A program made the translations under genes and the position numbers. The notes under the pieces are model-generated. The model was not told the origin of the DNA. It saw nothing but the letters and a program-made list of their open reading frames with translations, and searched no databases. Below, piece by piece: positions 4,427 to 5,692 of a DNA stretch of 5,692 nucleotides; within the stretch, counting starts at the first letter, position 1; each line of letters opens with the position of its first letter. The DNA lies in assembly GCA_003519545.1 (NCBI GenBank), contig DOWN01000343.1, forward strand, positions 1-5,692, in the 5' to 3' direction. This stretch comes from Bacteroidota bacterium. Its GTDB lineage: Bacteria; Bacteroidota; Ignavibacteria; Tepidaquicellales; Tepidaquicellaceae.

Positions 4427-5692
4427 TTAATAGATGTATTTTAGATTTAAGTTTAAATTATAATTTCTAAGAGGCATCGGATAACCTGAAATTATCTGAT
4501 AGTCTGTATTAGTTAAGTTATTAATTTCAATTTTAAATTCGCTTTCGACAGAAAATATAGAGAAAGTATATTGGATATTTGCGTCAAGCAGATTTACAGG
4601 AGATAAAGATATTAAATTTTCCTGATCAGAAAATCTTTTGCCGAGATTTGAGTATAAAAAATTTAAAGAAATGGATTTATAATTTATTCCTGCGTTTGCT
4701 TTTATCTGTTGTTCAGGAATGTAAATCAATTGTTTGTCATAAGTATTATCATCAACACCGGATTTATTTTTTTTAATACTTTTGTTTGAAGTAAAGTGAA
4801 CGCCGGCAATAAAATTAAAATCATCGGAAATGTTTTTTGAAATTTCCAAGCCGAGATTAAAAACATCAGCAACAGACTCACCTATATTAAAAGGAGACCA
4901 GATAAAATTTCTCTGAGGAATCCAGATAATTCTATCTTTAAAATTTATTTTCAGATAAGAAAAATTAAATTTATAATCTAAAAGAGTTGAGCCGGAGTAA
5001 TATAAACCTAACTCGAGATTTTCAGATGTTTCCGGTTTTAAATCAGGGTTACCTCCCTGTTTCCAGTATAAGGCATTAAAAGTGGGGGCAGCAAAGTTAT
5101 TACCATAATTGCCTTTTAAATTCAAATTAACTTTTGGAAAAGGTTTAAAATTTGTTCCCACTTTATAAATCCAGACAGATTTTTTTAAATCATCAATATA
5201 CTCATATCTAAGAGAAGGGAAAAATTTAAGATTGTGAAAAATTATTTCGGACACCGAAAACAAGCTATAAGTATTTCTTTTTATACCGGGTTTAAGTTGA
5301 TTACTTTCTAAAGATGAATATTTTATTTCAAATCCGGAGGTGGAAGATAAATTTTTAAAATCCAAAGAGATTTTGCTAATATTAGATACAGAAATATTTT
5401 TGTAATAACTATTGATAACAGGTAAAGTTGTATAGTTCATCAGGTTATTCTGAAAATTAAATTCAGAAGTTATTTTAGATTTACCTGTGAGATAAACTAA
5501 ATTTAAAATTGTATTCCAGTTTTTATCAAGTTGTTTAGTTTTTACCGGTTGGTTTCCAGTTTCGATAGAAGGAATTTCCCTGTCAGAATTTAAAAGCGAT
5601 GAAGAGAGTTTAACATTAAAATTATTCAAGATTAAACTTGAGGAGAAAGAATATTCATTTGAATAATATTTCGCAAATTCTCTTGATTTCAA
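4427..5692 (-). CDS. TonB-dependent outer-membrane receptor, C-terminal part (BtuB-like)
   Basis: The last 421 codons of a TonB-dependent receptor; the plug domain, TonB box and signal peptide lie beyond position 5692. The first in-window codon is TTG (Leu) at the very edge and is not a start. The visible part is an antiparallel beta-barrel of alternating polar/hydrophobic strands rich in Asn, Ser, Lys and Phe. Marker motifs are NYGNNFAAPTFNALYWKQGGNPDLKPETSENLELG in two adjacent parts (195-210 and 211-229), the late-barrel block typical of BtuB/Cir-class receptors, and INNLTNTDYQIISGYPMPLR (390-409). It ends LNLNLKYIY with a terminal aromatic residue, as expected for Bam-assembled barrels. 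It takes up a ligand energised by TonB-ExbB-ExbD; vitamin B12 is the best guess from the propeller neighbour and barrel motifs. It is the upstream gene of a two-gene operon with the propeller. Confidence 0.88.
   Translation of the reverse strand: MKSREFAKYYSNEYSFSSSLILNNFNVKLSSSLLNSDREIPSIETGNQPVKTKQLDKNWNTILNLVYLTGKSKITSEFNFQNNLMNYTTLPVINSYYKNISVSNISKISLDFKNLSSTSGFEIKYSSLESNQLKPGIKRNTYSLFSVSEIIFHNLKFFPSLRYEYIDDLKKSVWIYKVGTNFKPFPKVNLNLKGNYGNNFAAPTFNALYWKQGGNPDLKPETSENLELGLYYSGSTLLDYKFNFSYLKINFKDRIIWIPQRNFIWSPFNIGESVADVFNLGLEISKNISDDFNFIAGVHFTSNKSIKKNKSGVDDNTYDKQLIYIPEQQIKANAGINYKSISLNFLYSNLGKRFSDQENLISLSPVNLLDANIQYTFSIFSVESEFKIEINNLTNTDYQIISGYPMPLRNYNLNLNLKYIY

Noticed and set aside
4579..4776. 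65-codon plus-strand ORF
   Set aside because: It is antisense to the TonB-dependent receptor barrel and shows no protein-like features.
5690..5692. Start codon of the TonB-dependent receptor at the window edge
   Set aside because: The codon is TTG and the frame enters in the middle of a barrel with no signal peptide or plug, so the gene is truncated by the window rather than starting there.

Overview
The window is AT-rich and looks like a chromosomal segment from the Bacteroidota/Ignavibacteriota (FCB) side of the bacterial tree. Three things point there: a type IX secretion (T9SS) C-terminal sorting domain with the PNPFNP signature typical of Ignavibacteria-like genomes, a TonB-dependent receptor paired with a surface beta-propeller, and a TsaD whose metal site reads H-I-Q-S-H, as I recall for that group. 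Assignment below phylum level is not possible from this sequence.

Layout from left to right. Positions 1-266 are AT-rich with no convincing gene. Positions 267-1532 (minus) encode an exported protein of a conserved family that databases often label 'asparagine synthetase B', although it has no asparagine synthetase motifs; it appears to start at TTG. Only 22 bp away and divergent is tsaD (1555-2619, plus), the enzyme of the universal tRNA t6A37 modification. Just after the tsaD stop comes a G-run cluster that fits the G-quadruplex pattern, then a dense array of two kinds of hairpin repeat at about 2693-3101: five copies of a 42-bp element (A) and two copies of a 37-bp element (B), arranged as A-B, A-B, A, A, A. 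An open frame runs through the array but is a by-product of the repeats.

On the far side of the array, on the minus strand and convergent with tsaD, is a two-gene operon: the C-terminal part of a TonB-dependent receptor (4427-5692, running off the window) followed after a single base by a secreted beta-propeller with a T9SS sorting domain (3109-4425). The pair resembles the BtuB-BtuG cobalamin-uptake arrangement of Bacteroides, but here the propeller would be exported by T9SS rather than being a lipoprotein. The ligand cannot be decided from the window because the receptor's plug, TonB box and any upstream riboswitch lie outside it.

The most unusual parts are the structured repeat array between the convergent genes, in which all sequence differences among the A copies fall within the hairpin loop, and the T9SS version of a BtuG-like partner.
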